From assembly GCA_030549775.1 (NCBI GenBank), contig CM060177.1:66703638-66767637 (forward strand): 64,000 bases of DNA. Direction: 5' to 3'. This document shows positions 62,383-64,000 of this stretch, in pieces. The notes beneath the pieces were generated by a model that was not told the origin of the DNA, ran no database searches, and was given only the letters and a program-made list of their open reading frames with translations. Positions within the stretch are counted from its first letter, which is position 1; every line of letters starts with the position of its first letter. The DNA comes from Tamarix chinensis (Eukaryota > Streptophyta > Magnoliopsida > Caryophyllales > Tamaricaceae). The position numbers and the translations under genes are program-made.

Positions 62383-64000
62383 TGTAATATCCCTAAATTA
62401 TAAAACCAAAAATTTAATGATTAGTCCTTATTTGGAATAATTAAATCTTAAATTATTAGTTTAATTATTTTATAGAATTTTGATTTATAAAAATAGATAG
62501 GATTATTTCATAAATTAAAATAAATAAATTATTATTTTATCATAATCTTTTTATTTAAATAAATTCCCAAACCTATATTTTTACCAAAATTATTTTCTTA
62601 AATTAATACCTTAAATTTTAAGTAAATTAATTTCTAAAAATAATTTTTCCATCTAAATAATTTCTAACCCTAATTTTAAAAATTATTTTGTTTTGTTTTT
62701 CCCCTTTTTACTATTCCTTTTTCTTTTTCCTTCCTTTTCCCCTTTCCTTCTATTCTCCTTTCCTTCCGTTGATCGGCCCTCTTCCTTTCTTTATCCCACT
62801 AGGCCACCAGCCTACCCTTCTTCTCATGCGGCTCAGTCCCCCGTGTCATTCTCCCTTCCTTCCCTCCTCCTTTCTTTTTCCCCAAATTACGCCAGCCTAA
62901 CCTTTCTTTTTTTCCCTTTTCTCTTGTCCCTCGCGTGCGGGCTAGCCCACCTTTTCCTTTCTCCCCTGCTCAGCCTATCTCCCCTCTCTTCTTCTTCTTC
63001 CTTCTCTCCCACTATATGTCAAGCCAACCAGCCCCATGCCTATACCTCCCCTTTCAACTCCCCCCTCTACACCTACCATTACAGCCCCAACCTGCCTTCT
63101 TTCTCTACCGTCCCTTTCCTTCCATTTTTTACCAAACACCCCTACAACCCCCTCCCACATGCCTTTTTCCTTTCCCCTTTCTCCTTAATTCTCCTTGCCA
63201 CCCTCCACTGACATACAACACCCCCTATAATCACCTAACCCTGTGCCTCTACCTGCCCCCTCCCTTTTCTTTTTCTTCTTCTCCCTTGCCGATTTATTCC
63301 CCTCCTCGAGCTTCCTTCTCCCCTATCAATCCATCTTTTCTCCTTTCTTTTCTTCTTCTTCTCCTACCCTATTTTTTTCTTTATCTCACCTAACCACCAT
63401 CTCTGCCACCCAACCAACCACCACTCTAACTCTCCTACCTTCCTTACTTCCTTCCTAAACCATCCAGTAGCCACAATATGCCCCCACACCCCACTTTTCC
63501 TCTTCCTTTTTATTTTCTTCTCCTTTTGACCCCCACCCTACATAACCACCTTACGCCACCATCCCCCCTCTTTTGTCACCATAGAAGCCACCCCTCAACC
63601 ACTTGACACCACCACCACACCCCTACCTCAGCTTGTTCAAGATCTCCCCTATAGCTCTTCCTTTCTCCTCTTCTTTTTCCTTCCTTCTTCTTTTTCTCCC
63701 TTCCTTGCACCTATTTTCTATCCCTTGCTGCCACTCTCCTACCCCTAGCCATAACCTAACACCTACCACTTTTTCTGCACCACACCACTACCCCAACTCT
63801 TTCCTTAATACACTACCTAAGCCTCCTTTTTCCACCTTCATCCAACACCTTCCACCCTTATTTTTATCCTTTCTTGCATGCATCCTCGCGCTGCATGCGC
63901 AACGTGAGTCGAATAAAAAGGGTGATTTGGTAAATTAATAAGTAAGAAGAGTATTTTAGTAATTTTGCATGAGAAAAGGTTAATTTTGTAATTTAATAAG
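62383..64000 (+). mobile_element. B3: start of a B-like LTR, cut by window edge
   Basis: It starts TGTAATATCCCTAAATT, passes an AT-rich block (62400-62690) and a C/T-rich leader (62690-63880), and then returns to AT-rich DNA. The layout matches B1 and B2. Open frames of up to 172 codons (62693-63211) are Ser/Pro/Leu/Phe-rich readings of the leader with no domain. Confidence 0.7.

Noticed and set aside
62693..63393. Two overlapping frames of 172 and 152 codons, the longest region of open frame near the right edge
   Set aside because: Pyrimidine-rich leader of B3; both frames are open at once and are Phe/Ser/Pro/Leu-rich, as expected from composition alone.

Overview
This window looks like plant intergenic heterochromatin, most likely from a flowering plant with a large, repeat-rich genome. 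The DNA is AT-rich and I find no intact host gene. Every recognisable coding trace is a decayed Ty3/gypsy retrotransposon protein, and the remainder is long terminal repeats (LTRs), fragments nested inside one another, two hAT-type MITEs and simple or tandem repeats. The longest open frames are low-complexity readings of pyrimidine-rich LTR leaders, so I annotate mobile elements rather than genes. All family assignments and alignments were made by eye. The names A to F are local labels.

Layout. 1-944: reversed end of an A-family LTR. 945-3454: Tekay-type chromovirus pol remnant, followed by its B-family 3' LTR (3455-11987). That LTR is split by a complete 5.4-kb A-type LTR (6491-11901, duplication TCAAT). 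11988-13111: reversed B-like LTR fragment. 13350-15422: 5' LTR and start of gag of a D-family gypsy element. 44043-47841: pol and partial 3' LTR of the same family in the same orientation. Between the two D parts lies a C-family cluster (15423-44042) loaded with younger insertions: A1 (15744-20430, AAACA), a hAT-like element (21127-23933) carrying E3 and a second hAT MITE (22055-22579, AACAGAAG), E1 (25075-30931) carrying A5 (25281-29568, GTACC), A2 (31386-36119, ATTAG), B2 (37156-40766, AGTAT) and E2 (40870-42548, AATTT). 48053-62382: another C LTR, split by A3 (48715-53011, TAATC) and by F (54404-60074), a reversed two-LTR gypsy element that has lost its integrase core. 62383-64000: start of another B-like LTR.

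The most interesting structure is inside the LTRs. The A-type units are 4.3-5.4 kb, begin with TG, end with CA, have exact 5-bp duplications and contain no coding domain, so they behave as giant solo LTRs. They share a common plan: AT-rich start, pyrimidine-rich leader, TATA-like box, a GT-AG intron-like segment, trinucleotide repeats, a conserved AG|GTAAG donor-like site, a minisatellite (rich in TTAGGGTTT in A1 and A3), a series of CCACCGG...ATAGTGG imperfect palindromes, a cluster of short hairpins and a terminal hairpin 70-130 bp from the CA end. The hairpins recur in diverged families, with base changes that keep the stems paired. This suggests a structured, possibly spliced, non-coding LTR transcript and is the best candidate here for something undescribed.
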